Shown one piece after another: positions 1 to 12,660 of a stretch of DNA of 64,000 nt. The stretch lies in NCBI GenBank assembly GCA_047967505.1, contig CM106538.1; one strand, given 5' to 3'. The position numbers and the translations under genes are program-made. Numbering within the stretch: the stretch's first letter is position 1; each line of letters starts with the position of its first letter. The DNA comes from Dipteris shenzhenensis (Eukaryota; Polypodiophyta; Polypodiopsida; Gleicheniales). The notes beneath the pieces are model-generated. The model did no database searches and was not told the DNA's origin. It saw only the letters and a list, made by a program, of their open reading frames with translations.

Positions 1-75
1 GCCCGTGATGAAGTAAAAAAGCTATTGGGAATCATGGGCTACTACAGAAAATGTATTCAAGTAGCTCTAGACAAG
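1..75 (+). pseudogene. Ty3/gypsy RT-RNase H junction fragment
   Basis: The first bases read in frame as DEVKKLLGIMGYYRKCIQ, which matches the conserved block just after the Ty3/gypsy reverse-transcriptase fingers-palm (family pattern LGxxGYYRKFI). The frame carries on for a few residues with no further recognisable domain. It is cut by the window edge, so the rest of the element lies upstream. It lies before the gag remnant that follows, so it probably belongs to a different or rearranged copy. Confidence 0.5.
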
Positions 76-830
76 TGGCATCAACTGGTAGTGTGCTTGA
101 AGATCGGTGTGTGGAACAAAGAAAGTACTTGGATTGGTATTCGATTACTTTTTGCCTTAAGAAATGGCTGACACATGCTCAGAGGGACAAAAAAGATACA
201 CGGCTAGACATGAAGAGTATCTAAGCTAGAGGCAGTGGTTACATCCGCCTATGAGAAGTGGAGCAGTCTTGGAAATAGAGTTCAATGCCCGAAGATGCTG
301 GCACAAGCAACTGCCCAAAAGGAGTGACAAGTGCGAGAAGAGAGACTCGGTTATGCTACCCCATGGATGAAAGTTAACTACTATGCAGAGCCAGAAGGTT
401 GGGATGATGGCATCGAGATAAGGCATCCTAGAAGATTGGCGGATGAAGGTCCGCTGTGGCAAATGGAATTTGAGCACTCATGTGCGGAGAGTTTGGATGA
501 CCATCTCCTCAGTTGAGCATTAGAATGAATGCAAAGACCAACTAGAATCCATCATCATGAAGACATGCATGCTTTTAATGGAGAGAAACAACACTAAAGA
601 TCCGAGGTGAATGAAGAGAAGCTACGACAGTTCACACGAGTTCCTCTCACAACATATAGAAATACTACTTAGCCGACACGTATATATCAAGCTCTACCCT
701 TAAGGCCTGAAGATAGTACCAACGGAGTCAAGAGGAGTCTATAGGAATCTCACAACCATGAAGGTGGTTATGATAGGTTGGGAGCTAGTGAATCGGTTCT
801 TTTGATTAGAAGATATTTTGACTCGAGTTT
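76..830. other. Unrecognised stretch before gag remnant
   Basis: No intact reading frame and no recognisable domain. It lies between two Ty3/gypsy fragments and is probably decayed retroelement sequence. No clear LTR ends or primer-binding site could be found. Confidence 0.3.
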
Positions 831-879
831 TGGAGCAAAAAAGTTTAAGTCTAGCTCCAATATCAAGATAAAAGTTTAA

Positions 880-2527
880 AATTTCAAAGGCACGGATGAT
901 GAAGATCCTTAAAGTCACTTGCAGAGTTCTTTAAGTGTCTGTTGTCACGTCAATGGTGCAACAACAAATGAAGAGTATATGGATTATTTACAATATATCT
1001 TAATTATTAATGCTCAAAGGTGGTTTTCGATTGAATATTTCCCCGATTGGTATGAAATGTTCGAAGCATTCTTGTGAAGATTCGGATAGGAGATTAACAA
1101 GGAGGATGTGAGGACAAAGCTTAGTGAACTAAAACAGAACAAGCGAGAATGTGTCTAAGACTTTGTGCTTAGGATGAGAGATCTTATCACTCAGTTGAGC
1201 ACGGTTCCAAATGACAAGTCTATGCGAGCCTGGTTAATCATATGTACTCATATAGATTTGGGCAAGCTAGAGATAGTTAACCATACTAGAACCTATGAGC
1301 AACTATTAAACTAAGCTATCGCCTTGGAGAAGAGCAAAGACTCAAAAAATAAGATTCACAAGAAGGATGCTGACAGTGATACCAAAGAGACGTATAAGTT
1401 GAAAATCGAGCTGAAGAAGGCCTTTAAAAAAATCAGGCATTTGAGATAAGCCAGGTAATAATGAGAAGTGGTGTAGTAGATGTTCCAAAGGTAGACATGT
1501 GGAAGAGGAATGCAAGACTAAGTATTACAATATCTACCCCAAATTTGGTCGTGATGAGTCAAATTGTTAGTTTGATGGTAAAAATCGCCAAGTATCAATG
1601 AGCCTAGTGGTGATTGATAACCGGGCACCGAGTGGCAAACCACTGCATCTTAAGTAAAAAGACAAAGATAAGAATGGTAAAGAGAAGACCGATCAATCTA
1701 AAATTAAGTGTTTTTGCTATGGAAAAAATCATTTACATTTTGATTGTCCAATTGGGGCAAAACACTTGAAGTTCTTAAGAACAACATGGAAAAGAAAGAG
1801 GTAGATCCAAAATGCCAAGCAATTGTAGCCGAGTTGCCAGATGCAGTTGATGCTCAAGTAATCACTCGATTGAGAGGGAGGGACAACCATTGAAGACACT
1901 GATGCTTCAAGTAAACACATCAATTGGAAAGTACAAAGGGAATTAGTAGCTAAAATTTCAAGGGAATTGAAGGAAAAAGATCCAGCAATATAAATGCCCG
2001 AGTAGACTTAGTACTCTATGACCGAGAGAGGGGAATCCCTGAAATCTAATTCCAAAGAAGCAAAATCAAATACTTCACAGGAAACAAGGGCAAAGCTAGC
2101 CCTAGCATGGGAAACATTGAAGAATATGCAAGTTACCTTAACCTTTTCTAAGCTAATGCAAATAGCTTCATACTGCTCGTGACTTCTTTACTCAGCAGAT
2201 CAAGGAGTCATCCGAGCAACCAAAGGAAGTGCAATCCTTAGCTACTATGCCTATGATTGATACTCCAGTAGTTGATGAGAAAGTTTTGGTAATTACTATC
2301 AAGATTAAGAAGCAAACTATACCATGTGTAATAGTGGACCAAGAATCAAGAGTGAGTATTATTTTTAAAGAGATTGAACAGAGCCTGAAGTTTAAAGCAT
2401 ATAAGCCATTACCCTTCTGAGTACGCATTGTAGATCAACGACCAGTTGATCCCAAAGGTTTGTTGCAAGATATAGTCATTTTGATAGGTGGAATCTATTA
2501 CATAGTTAGTTTCATTTTAGTTGCTAT
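880..2527 (+). pseudogene. Ty3/gypsy gag and protease region, decayed
   Basis: Translations across several frames give a retrotransposon gag. There is a segment around 980-1310 with WFSIEYFPDWYEMFEAFL and then DFVLRMRDLITQLSTVP, typical of the Ty3/gypsy capsid domain. A well-formed zinc knuckle follows at about 1472-1513 (CSRCSKGRHVEEEC, spacing CX2CX4HX4C). A second, damaged knuckle lies near 1710-1750. A protease-like stretch follows to 2527 (QTIPCVIVDQESRVSIIF, resembling the usual strand around the active Asp, without a clear D-S/T-G). Several stops and frame changes interrupt it, so it is not functional. The frame is cut at 2527 by the CACTA element; RT, RNase H and integrase pieces resume after 7071. 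Confidence 0.72.
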
Positions 2528-2651
2528 CACTACTATACACGGGCCTTGTTCCGACGATTAAGCATCGACGTTTAGCGCGCGCGGTGTGCTAATAGTCGAT
2601 AAGTACCGCGGGATTAATAAGGTTGATACACAGAAGTTGGGATACACAGAG

Positions 2652-2706
2652 TCGGTATATACCGACTGTTTGAAAATAATACAGCATTGGTATATACCGA
2701 CGCTAT
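2652..2706. repeat. CACTA left subterminal palindromes
   Basis: Two close copies of a palindromic motif are present: GTCGGTATATACCGAC at about 2653 and TTGGTATATACCGACG at about 2690. Matching motifs occur near the opposite end of the transposon. In En/Spm elements such subterminal repeats bind the element's own protein; that role is inferred here. Confidence 0.7.
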
Positions 2707-3409
2707 AGCGCTAAAATACCAAAACTCACGTCGCTGCCCCTCACAAATCCATCGTAAAAAGACCCAAAGCCTCTCCTCCTTCCTCACCTTCGGTGACCTC
2801 ACCTTCCTCCAACCTCTTCCCCACACTCCTCACCCCTACCCAGACCGTCTCCCAACACTTGTGCTCCCTCTCCACCCTTCTCTCTCTCTACTCGAGTGAA
2901 AGGTCATTTTGAAAGAAGGTGTGTCTATTTAAACAATGTAGGTATTTTTCCTTCCCCTATTTCATTTTATGAGTGTTGAAGCATATTTCTCCTTGCATTG
3001 CTAAGCCCATGTGCTCACTTTCATGCTTTATTTTCATAGTTGGACAAAAAATGAGATTTGGTGAAGGAAAGAAGGCCTACTTCTTCTTTTTTTGCTATTT
3101 CTCTTGCTTTCCCTTGCTCTGCTTGCTTTGTGTATTGTTTTATGTCTCCTTTGCTTCTCCTTTTCTCTCCTTGTCTCTCCTTTGTTCTCACAGAATGGTT
3201 TATTACCCTCTTCCCTTGGTTTTGCAGGACTAAAAGAAAACCAGCCAACCCTGAACCCTAAACTTACAAGTAAGTCATCTCACCCCTTTTGTTTGTATTT
3301 TTTAATTTTGTTTTTCCATGGGATTCTCTGTGAGGCATTTGGGGTTGCAAGTACCATCCAATCACTCTTAAGCATTTATCCTCTTCCCTTTTCACTCACA
3401 TTGTCCTCT

Positions 3410-4530
3410 AATTCCCATACCCTATCACATTCATAAGCATATGCATATGTGAATGCTTATTATGCATATGCATATGCATGTTGCCTTTGCCTTGCCTTGC
3501 CCTCCTCTCCTATCCTATCACTCATAAGCTTGCACTTGCCTAAGCATATGCTTGCCTTGCTCTCTTTCCCTATCCTATCACTCCTAAGCATTTGCCATCT
3601 TTGCATTGCTTATGCCCTCTTTGCCTTACTTATGCCCTCTTCCCTAATTCCCCTACCCTCCCACACTCATAAGAATATGCATTTGCATGTGCAAATGCTT
3701 ATGCTTATGCATGAGCATATGCTCATATGCTCATGCATATGCATATAAGCGTAAGCATAATCATAATCATATGCTTTCCCTCTCTCCTATTTCACTCATA
3801 AGCTCTCTTTCCCTATCCTATCACTCTTAAGCATTTGCTTATGCCTCTTTGCCTTGCTTATGCCCTCTTTCCTAATTACCATACCCTCTCACACTCATAC
3901 TTGGGGGGGGTCACTCAATAATATATGTGATTATCACATTAGTTCAACATAAGGGAATATTTAATCTCATTTTTCCCCACATTTTCAAAGATAGAAGGGT
4001 GTTGTAAAAAGGGTTTTGGAAAAAAATTTATAGATTGAATAGGAAAAGGGTGGATTTAATTAATGGAAATTTTCACAGATAAGGGTTTTTATAAATAGTA
4101 CTTGAACGCACATGATGAGCACTCATAAGCATATGCTCATATGCTCATGCATCTGCATATAAGCATAAGCATAATCATATGCTTTCCCTCTCTTCTATTT
4201 CACTCATAAGCTCTCTTCCCCTATCTTATCACTCTGCATGATGCATTTTCATATGCCTTGCCCTCTTTCCTTCCCTTATGCCATATTCCCTAATTCCCTT
4301 ATCCTATCACTTATAAGCTTGCCCTTGCCTAAGCATATGCATATGCCCTTGCATTTGCATGATGCATCTGCCCTTGCATTTGCAAGATGCATATGCCTTG
4401 CCCTCTTGCCTTCCCTTATGCCCTCTTCCTCTAATTCCCCTACCGATCACACTCACGATGCATGTGCTTCATATATGCATATCTATATGTATTGCATATT
4501 GTCGTCTTCCCCTTTATCTCATACCCTTTC
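3410..4530. repeat. Degenerate CATATGCAT / pyrimidine repeat array
   Basis: The stretch is built from shuffled short units: runs of CATATGCATATGCAT, TAAGCATATGC, CCTTGCCCTCTTTCC and CTATCCTATCACTC. One block of about 110 bp near 3713-3828 recurs near 4127-4232 with few changes. Open frames across it are low-complexity Ser/Leu/Pro translations and are not credible proteins. It sits inside the CACTA transposon. Confidence 0.65.
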
Positions 4531-5039
4531 ACCCCTCCCTTTCATGTATAGATGTCGTACTAGCAGTTCTTATTTGCGGCTATGGTAGGATTCCTACTTC
4601 TAGCTGCGGTCTATGGTAGGATTCCTACTTCTAGCAATGTCGACGTGGAGATGGATGAGGTTTGATTGACATCATGTACCACCCGCACCTTGTTGCGGGG
4701 AGATCTGCACGATCGTCTTTCATCGGAGCGAGCTCCATGCGTGGCAGTGAGACATCCCCGTTGATGATGCTCCTTACTATGTTTCCCTTTTCTTGTATAT
4801 TTGTGGATTTAAACCCAGCACCTAACACCGTATACATCGTAAACTCTTTTTTTACAATTATTATGGACAATGTACAAATTAAACCTTGTTTTTTGAACAA
4901 TGTATCTTAATTATCTGAATGCATATTGTCCTCTTGCTTGCGTGGATGCATAATTTGATATGTTTTTTATTTATTCATGTGTATGTAATTGGTATTAACT
5001 TGTTTAATCATACAAATTTTATTTGTGTTTACCCATCCT

Positions 5040-6620
5040 AACTGTAGACCATGTCCTCTTCATGTAGATCCTCTCCATCTTCATAGAGATCCTTCCCTTC
5101 GAGGGCATCCGAACCACTCATGAGTTCTGAGGACTTCATGAATTCGATGAGAGCAACCGACCTTGAGACATTTTGAGGTCTCATCGGATAGCCTCCTATC
5201 GTTTCTCTCCTCTAGGTGGGGCATCATCTCTCCTCTCCAAAGGAGCGTATGCATTCACGACCACATAGATGTCACTTGCGTACTCTTCTCCTAATCATCG
5301 ACAGAGGCATTCTAAGAAGGGTGGCAAGGGATCTTGTTTGGGACTGGGTGTAGCAGCATATGTGGTTGAGTCCACCCACTCTGATCCCTACCTTTCAAAT
5401 AGGGAACAACGGCGGCCTCCTAAGAAGAGCGTAAAAGGCTCTAACTCCTGTTGTGGTCTGAGTCACAGTACAGGAGATGCACATGAGCCCATGGAGGTCA
5501 TTCATGACCTTCCCCTCTACGATGAGGTACTGATCGCTACTTATCCACAAATGATGGCCATCACTCCGCGCACCACCGGCATTGCCACTTTCACTCATGT
5601 CTCCATCCCATCTGCTACTCCCATGTAGATCAGATTATCCGCCACCCGAGGACCTTTACTATGAGGTCACTATGGCTTGAAAGATCGTAGAAAATATAAA
5701 GGAGATGCAAGTGATTGCTGCCATGAGATGGTTGATGAGCGACAATTTCAAGAACATCATACTCCTTGACTGGCGACTCCAGGATAACGATAAGACGAAG
5801 GCAGTCTTGTAGAAATTGAGAAGTAAATTCCCTAGCCCCCTCGAGTATGAGTTCGATGAGCACTATATGCAGAGTGTATGTGTGGTGTCTTGAAGCATCG
5901 CACGTTGGAGTTGTGAGATGCCATCACAGTGAGGAAGCCTAAACCCAACTGAACAGATAAAGATGACTAGAAGCTTTTGAAGAAGGATCTAAGGGACACG
6001 TCCACAAAGTTCAATAATCAGAAGAAGGTTGCGAGGGGATGACTGGACACAATAGGTGCTTCGTACCTCAGCAATGGCAAACGAGCCGAGCTCGAGGCAT
6101 CGGTGATAAGTCTACTTCTCATTTAATTTATTGTTCTATTTGTTTTATTGCATATTGCATGCACTCTATCTAACTCTCATAATTTGGGTCCACAGTAATC
6201 TATGATTAGTCACCATCCCATGGACCAAAGAGCACAAACGCGCATTCCACATAGAAGCGAGGGTGTGGTTCTCTGAGATCAAGATGCAGGGAGTGGCAGT
6301 CGATTAGACTGCGGTGGCTGTTTGTGGGGTATAAGTCTACTCCAACTCGTATTCTCACTTTTTAAGTTGTTTTATTCCTTAAGTTTCAATTTAATTTTAA
6401 ATTAAGAATGTTTTACTCTTAGGGTGCAATATCAAACCTCCCATCAACAGAAGCGAGTGGTGATGATGAGACAGTTCTCAGAGGATTTGGCATAGATGTC
6501 GATGAGGGCTAGGGATCAGGCGGAGGTGACGAGGACCAGGGATTAAGCGCATTTGTATACAGGGAGGGTGAGGATGACGACAACAATGATGACAATGATT
6601 CGGATGAGCAGTAGTAGTAG
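5040..6620 (+). pseudogene. Decayed coding region inside the CACTA element
   Basis: An uninterrupted frame of 119 codons at 5269-5628 is followed by further coding-like pieces in shifting frames. These include LLDWRLQDNDKTKAVL, EYEFDEHYMQSV and DTSTKFNNQKKVARG. After a likely intron (acceptor TTTGGGTCCACAG near 6194) comes VTIPWTKEHKRAFHIEARVW. It ends in a very acidic tail (GEDDDNNDDNDSDEQ) near 6615, followed by a TAG run. Stops break it repeatedly. By position it is probably the element's ORF1/TnpA-like gene or a captured gene, but I do not recognise the family from sequence alone. Confidence 0.4.
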
Positions 6621-6855
6621 TAGTTTGTATATACTTTGGCATGTATATGCTTTTATTTGTTGGTTTGTTTGAGCAATTTTATATCACCCTTTTCAAAAGG
6701 AAAATTTTGTAACAAATAAGGTTTGAGAGTTTTATCTCGCATGTTTTCTTGTAAACATTCTTTTGTAATGCAAAAAAAAAAAACATTAGTGAGGCAAAAT
6801 GGGGCTATAGCAAGCCGTATTTTATCCCACAAAAATTATTTTGTGTTTTGTTAAA

Positions 6856-7071
6856 GGTCGGTATATACCGACTGTTATTTGCTTACAGAGTCGGTATATA
6901 TTGACCTTTATCGATGCTACCAGAGTTAATATATACGATGAATTTATACCGATGCATATTTTTTGACACTAATCTCAACGTAATTACTAACTTTTTTACC
7001 CTTTAATAAAAAAGTTTTTAATATAAAAAAGGTCGATATTTGTATCAAAAAACGGCCTATACCTTGTAGTG
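6856..7071. repeat. CACTA right subterminal repeats and terminus
   Basis: A perfect GTCGGTATATACCGAC palindrome lies at about 6857, followed by a degenerate copy GTCGGTATATATTGAC at about 6892. Further half-sites are spread up to the terminus CCTTGTAGTG. These mirror the left-end repeats in sequence and spacing. Confidence 0.7.
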
Positions 7072-9640
7072 TATGGAACAACATGCTTTACCCAATCTTA
7101 TTGGGAAGATGTTGGCTACAGAGTGCAAAATTACTCCATGATTGGGGTACATAAGAAATGACTATCAAGATAGATAGCCAAGATGTGTGTATACCAACCA
7201 ACCCTAGGAAATTTTTGAATTGTTATTGACAAGAATTTAGAAGTCAAAGATATATTTTTGCAAGATGTTGAGTCTCGGTTGATGGAGTTACACATCCAAC
7301 CCATTGGTGAGATATACATTTTTCAAGTGGCTATAGACATCAAGTAGAAGTTAAGGGATGAGCAAATTGCTAAGCATAAGGATTTTTTTTCGAGCAATTT
7401 CACTAAGGACATTAAAGGAGAAAGGAATATTGCTGAGATATGAGTAGACTATTACTCGGCTCAATACTGAAGGGTTTGTTTCAAAGCCTATACAAGAATT
7501 GAACCTTGGAATATAAGATCACTCGGTTATGATAGTGATGAGCATTAATCTTCTTTCTGAGCAACTTGGAATGATAAAAGATTTATTTGTCAGATACAAG
7601 GATTTGTTTGCATGGAGTTATACAGATTTAAGGGGAGTTCCTCTTGAGTTGTGTCAACATAAGATACCGTTAGTGCCACATGCTAAACCAATATGGCAAC
7701 AAAGGTACATAATGAATCCTAATTATGCCAAGCAAGTCAAAGCTAAGCTTGGTTTATATGTGTCATTTATTACAGTTACTGTCTCTTTTCTATTGTGGTT
7801 GTATCTAAGAAAAATACAAACTTTGAGTCCATGTGAACTACAGCAAGTTGAATGTCTAGACAGCTTTTGATCCATTTCCTATACCCTTTACTGACATAAT
7901 TTGGATCAAGTTGTAGGATATGAGATGTATTCATTTATGGATAGTTATAGTGGGTATAGCCAAATTACAATGGCTCCAAAACATCAAGCAAAAACTTTCT
8001 TTATTAAAGAATGGGGTGCCTACGTAATCAAAGTGATGCCTTTTGGAACACAAAATGCCTTGTTAACTTTTAAAAAAATTATGGTTGAACTTTTCGAGAT
8101 TACCTCATCGAGGTATTGCTATTTAATTAGATAATTTCTGTGTATATTCCTTAGATATCAATCATCTTGGATAATTGAAGAAGATAAATCTGAGATGCAG
8201 TCAAGTGGATCTCTCTTTAAATCTAGCTAAGAGTGTGTTCTATGTCAGAGTTGGTATACTACTCGGCCATGTTATTTCCAAGGATAGTATCAAAACTGAG
8301 CCATGTAAACTTATAGCCATACAATAAACTAGCTCAGCTAGATGCTTGGCTGGATTATTCAGTATATTATGCTAGCCGGTTTCTAATATCTACCGAGTCA
8401 CATTATAGCACTATCAAGCAAGAAGCTTTGGGAATGATATTTAGTGTGCAAAAATCAAGGTACTATTTACTCTATAACCAGTTTGTGTTCTATGTAGATC
8501 ATCAAGCATTGCTTTATCTTATCAATAAGACTGTCATTCAAGGATGATGCTTCTGCTACTACAAGAATCTAAACTTAAAATTGTTTATAAGCCAAGTAAG
8601 AGCCATGTGGGAGCTGACTGTTTGTCTAGATTACTAGCACCCGAGAAAACACATGGAGTTGATATGGAATTGCTAGATGCTGAATTGTTTGCAATTGATT
8701 ATTGTAAGAATGAATGTGCAGATTTGGTGGATTACTTATCTGAAGGCACATTTCTCAAAACCATGCCTTGAGATAAACATAGGAAACTAGCTTTAAAGGA
8801 TTCAAAATATACTCTAATTTGTGCAAAACCATATCGTCAGGGTGCAGATGGAGTTTTGTGACATTGGGTTTTATCACGTGAGCAAGCTGTTGTGTTGTAT
8901 GAGGCTTACTCAGATCCCTCAAGAGGCCATTTTCAAGGAAAATTAATAGCGAGAAAAGAGTTACAAGAAGGTTTATGGTGAGAAACTTTATTTAAGGATG
9001 CTCAGACTAAGTGTATGCAATGTAATATTTGTCAACGCAGTAGGTGGCTATCGGCTAATAAATCTATGCCTTTATAACCATCCTCACTAAGATAATGCAC
9101 TTTGATAAGGGTGAATGGGATACAAAGCTACACTCTGCTTTATGGCCTTATCACACTACTTACAAGGTGACAACCAGCCTTATACCCTTTCATATGATCT
9201 TCGGCTTAGAAGCAGTTATTCTCTTAGAATTTATTATTCTGAGTCTTCAAATTGCTATCGCGCATCAATTAGGTGAGACAATAGCAATCAAGAGATGATT
9301 GCATCAGCTAGGCCACCTGGATGAGTTATGTCTTTGAGCTGTATGGTCACATATGGTAATACAATGCAAAAGAAAGACCTAGCATGATTGACATATTGTG
9401 CCTAAGCGTTTGAAGAAGGGTATGCTTGTGTTACTCTATACTGCTTAGTTGGATCCTATTAAAACCAACTTTCAATTGGGTTAGAATGGACCCTACTAGC
9501 TAGTAAAAGTTTTGGACAATGGGATGGTTCAACTCGTAGATTTAGAAGGGTGTGTGTTCTTCGAGTTGTACAATGGAAGAAAAGTAAAACCATACCGAGT
9601 AGCGAGTTCTTCAAACAAACAAAACAGATAACTCGATTGA
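7072..9640 (+). pseudogene. Ty3/gypsy reverse transcriptase, RNase H and integrase, decayed
   Basis: This is the continuation of the element split at 2527. Around 7530-7740 the linker before RT is clear (DLFAWSYTDLRGVPLELC and PIWQQRYIMNPNYAKQVKA). RT blocks follow: YSFMDSYSGYSQITMAPK near 7920-7980, then GAYVIKVMPFGTQNALLTF near 8013. RNase H follows near 8340-8640, ending KIVYKPSKSHVGADCLSRL. The integrase shows its zinc-binding end (CMQCNICQRS near 9013-9045) and its C-terminal part (LWPYHTTYKVTTSLIPFHM near 9138). The order gag-PR-RT-RH-IN defines Ty3/gypsy. Many stops and frameshifts make it non-functional. No chromodomain was seen. Confidence 0.78.
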
Positions 9641-11406
9641 CAATGCCTTGGTAATTTTCTCAAAAGACAACATGCTAGCTAGCTCTTTGGTCATGGTGGC
9701 ACAAATGCATTGTGTTCCGCCACATGGTAGGTTTAACGTTGAAGGCTTATTAATGCAAAATCATCATGCTAAATCAAGGGAGACTCATGAAACCATTGAT
9801 TTGACAAGAACTATAGTTGTAGATTTGGAACTACTGTTCAACCTTACTTGCAGATTCAATATACCCCATCATTGTCATCTTCATTGTCTTTAACAACTCT
9901 CTCTCTCTCTCTTCTCTCGCTTACCACAACTCTGAAGTTGTCGTCATCCTTTTTGAGACCTCTATCTTTCTTGCACCAATCTACTTTTATTACCCAGCCT
10001 TTTCACTAGCTATCTTCCTTCTCTACTACCATCTGCGGTATCTTTTTCCTCATGGAGGGAGCAGAACGCCCTATCCAATAAAAGCATGAACCAAGTGCTC
10101 ATGTGTCACCCTCGCATTTGATCGAAGACTTTTCTAGTGATATCCTTACAAGCATCCTAGAAGCCAATTATCTTCTGAAGTTCCCATAGTAGCTGCCATG
10201 GAAGGAGATATATAATAAGGAGCTAGCAAAGGAGACCCTTCACTCTCTTACAATGAGGATGACTACAACCTCATCATCAACAAAACACATGTCACTATCA
10301 CTTCAAACTTGTTGAAAAGGGCCTTCCAATTGAAGCAACTTACCACTCCTGCAAGTTGGCGGACGTTAAGCGGTACGACACCTACTTTGAAGATGGAAGC
10401 TATTCATCTTCACAAGGTTACCTGATCAATAAGACCAGATATGAAAGTCTAAAAGGTCATCTACATTTTTTTATGAGTTCATTGGATTGAAGAAAAGTAT
10501 AGGCTTTTGGAACCCATACATCCGATAATTCAATTGTTTTATCAAGGAGGCACTCAAAGGTAGCATAACATTTTCAAGACAGAGTGCACGTTGATTCTTT
10601 TTCGAGTACGCTAGCTACTAAAGACCACTTTCCCTGAGCTACCCATTCACTATGGCAATCTTTTGCGAGATATCGAGAAGTCAATCAGTGGCCATGTAAT
10701 GAAACCTAATTCTATGCAAAATAATATTTGCAACTTATGTAAAGATCCAAAGGTGAAGTGGTAAGAGCAGGCTTGATAGGTCCAATGGAATCATACTAAT
10801 TTTGCAACAACACTGGAGATTGATGTACCATTTGAAGATCTAGTAGTCGAATAGATTTTCTCACCAACCCCAAGTGGCTTCCTATTGATATTAGCGACAT
10901 CTATCCTTGGTCACCAAGGGAACATCATTTTGATGCCAAGCCACCACATTCCTCTCCCCGTACTTCAACATTAGATGAGGCCGGTCCATGCTGACAGCTA
11001 GTTCATCCCAACCTCCCATCCGTCGAAGGCATCATCGACAATCACAAGGCTTTAACCCTAGAGCTTTCATGTTTGAGCAACGACTATACCTACTAGTCCG
11101 TAAGTACATGGATAAGGGTAGTCAAGGCTAGATATTATCCCTCAACTTAGGCTAATAGTTGTGCATGATCACCGAGCATCGACATTAGTTGGAAGTGGTA
11201 GAGTGGACCAAGCACCAATTTTATAGCAGAGTTGGAGTTGATCGCGGGTGACACAACCAATCAATGGATGGAGGTTAGCACACCGAGTGCACTCTTTTGA
11301 AAGGTGGTTCCTTAGGTAGTAATATCATTGTAACAAGAAGAGAAGAGAACAAGAGAGCAGTGTGCCAAGTTCTCTTCCTCTGACCTGAGTTTGCTAGGCT
11401 AGGGAG
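9641..11406 (+). other. Downstream part of the Ty3/gypsy element, no clear domain
   Basis: Coding-like pieces are present, for example an 81-codon frame at 9648-9893 and a frame near 10250-10460 reading DDYNLIINKTHVTITSNLLK. I cannot assign a family. A short CT microsatellite lies at 9895-9916. The segment ends in a purine stretch (AGGCTAGGGAG) just before a TGTT start, which could be the polypurine tract priming the 3' LTR. Confidence 0.35.
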
Positions 11407-11737
11407 TGTTAGGCATTTTGGTTGTATCAAGAGTCTAGTTTAATTAAATAGAAGTGAACCATCAATGGATTGCCTAATCGATTCAATTCTGGTTTATATA
11501 CTCCATTGTCTAAGTGTATAAGTGTGTTCATGACTCGGTATTCTCCCGTCATCACACAGTTCTTCTCCTATAGCTAACCCCGATCTTCGAGTGTTTTATA
11601 TGTTGACACTTGTTCTGCACCCGAGCACATCCACTTTAGAACTACATGAGTGAGCATATTCACTGAGCACAGCACCGGGTTGGATTGTCAACCGAGCATT
11701 TTTTAGTCAATTAGGTGTGGGAACCGGACTATCAACA
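11407..11737 (+). repeat. Probable short LTR of the Ty3/gypsy element
   Basis: A 331-bp stretch begins TGTTAGGCATTTTGG and ends GGACTATCAACA, giving the TG...CA ends of an LTR. It is preceded by a purine-rich tract and lies downstream of integrase, where a 3' LTR should be. The matching 5' LTR is not visible in the window, so a target duplication cannot be tested. Confidence 0.5.
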
Positions 11738-12660
11738 TCCCCACTAATATAATTGCAAAATAAGAAAGAGTTATCCTTTGTCTCTTTATAAAAAATTTGA
11801 GATGACAAGTGTAACTTATCTTTTCATATTTGAGTAGATTTTTAATAGAGACTTTATGAAATTTTAAGATTTATATAATTTCATTACTCTCATGTTATGC
11901 TTCATTTTAAAAATATGACAATGAATGCAAGACTAAGTAAGCTCATCGCTCTCATATTATGCTTTAGTTAATGAATGTAAGACTAAATCATTAATGTAAT
12001 CCTTATTAAAAATATGATAGTGAATGTAAGACTAAATCATTAATGTATTTTTTATTTCCACATTATTTCCTTTCATATCTTTATATTAGGAAGATTTGAA
12101 AAATGCATTCTACACTAACTTACTCAATTAGTTTATTTTAAAAAATTATGCACATATTTTTAAATAATATATCCTTTTGTATGCAAACCTAATAGCTTTG
12201 TTTTCAAAGTTGAATATGCTGCTTTGAAAGAAAAAGAATAAGCTTACGATGCACCTAACATAAGTATTAGAGAATAATAGTATAAGATCTAGTAGATTAG
12301 TTTTACTTGAATAAAAGATATACTTAAAAATGACATTTTTTACAAGATTTAAGAAGAAAGTAGAAGTTTTCCTTTATTAGTTTCTCACGCAAAAGAAAAA
12401 CTTTAGGCATTTATCTTTTGTAGCCCCTAATCATATCTTAAATACATCATTAACAATGAAGATAGTATAATACAAGTCAGGCTCTATGTTAGGGAGGACT
12501 ACACTTTGATCTATTATCATGCTAAACATGACTCCTTAACTATATTTTATTTCAATAAGATGAGTTTTTGATATCCATTAGAGAAGACCTTTTAATTTCA
12601 AACTAGCATAAGTTCTAAATTTGAATAGCTTATAGGAATCATTCATAGAAGAAGCTACGT
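11738..12660. other. AT-rich stretch with a weak tandem motif
   Basis: No gene is seen. Between about 11890 and 12045 a motif like GAATGTAAGACTAAATCATT recurs three times with variation. The rest is unstructured AT-rich sequence. Confidence 0.4.

Larger units (their letters stand above)
2528..7071. mobile_element. CACTA (En/Spm-type) DNA transposon with TAT target duplication
   Basis: The left end begins CACTACTATACACGGGCC and the right end finishes GGCCTATACCTTGTAGTG, so both termini carry the diagnostic CACTAC...GTAGTG ends with a shared GGCC a few bases in. The 3-bp direct repeat TAT stands just outside each end (2525-2527 and 7072-7074), as expected for this superfamily. Subterminal palindromic motifs built on GTCGGTATATACCGAC occur near both ends (2652-2706 and 6856-6910), like the transposase-binding repeats of En/Spm elements. 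The interior holds pyrimidine-rich and CATATGCAT-rich sequence and one decayed coding region at 5040-6620. No full TNP2-like transposase is visible, so the copy is probably non-autonomous. It is inserted in a Ty3/gypsy element. Confidence 0.88.

Noticed and set aside
2687-4619. Frames of 70-116 codons inside the CACTA interior
   Set aside because: Low-complexity Leu/Ser/His translations of pyrimidine and CATATGCAT repeats.
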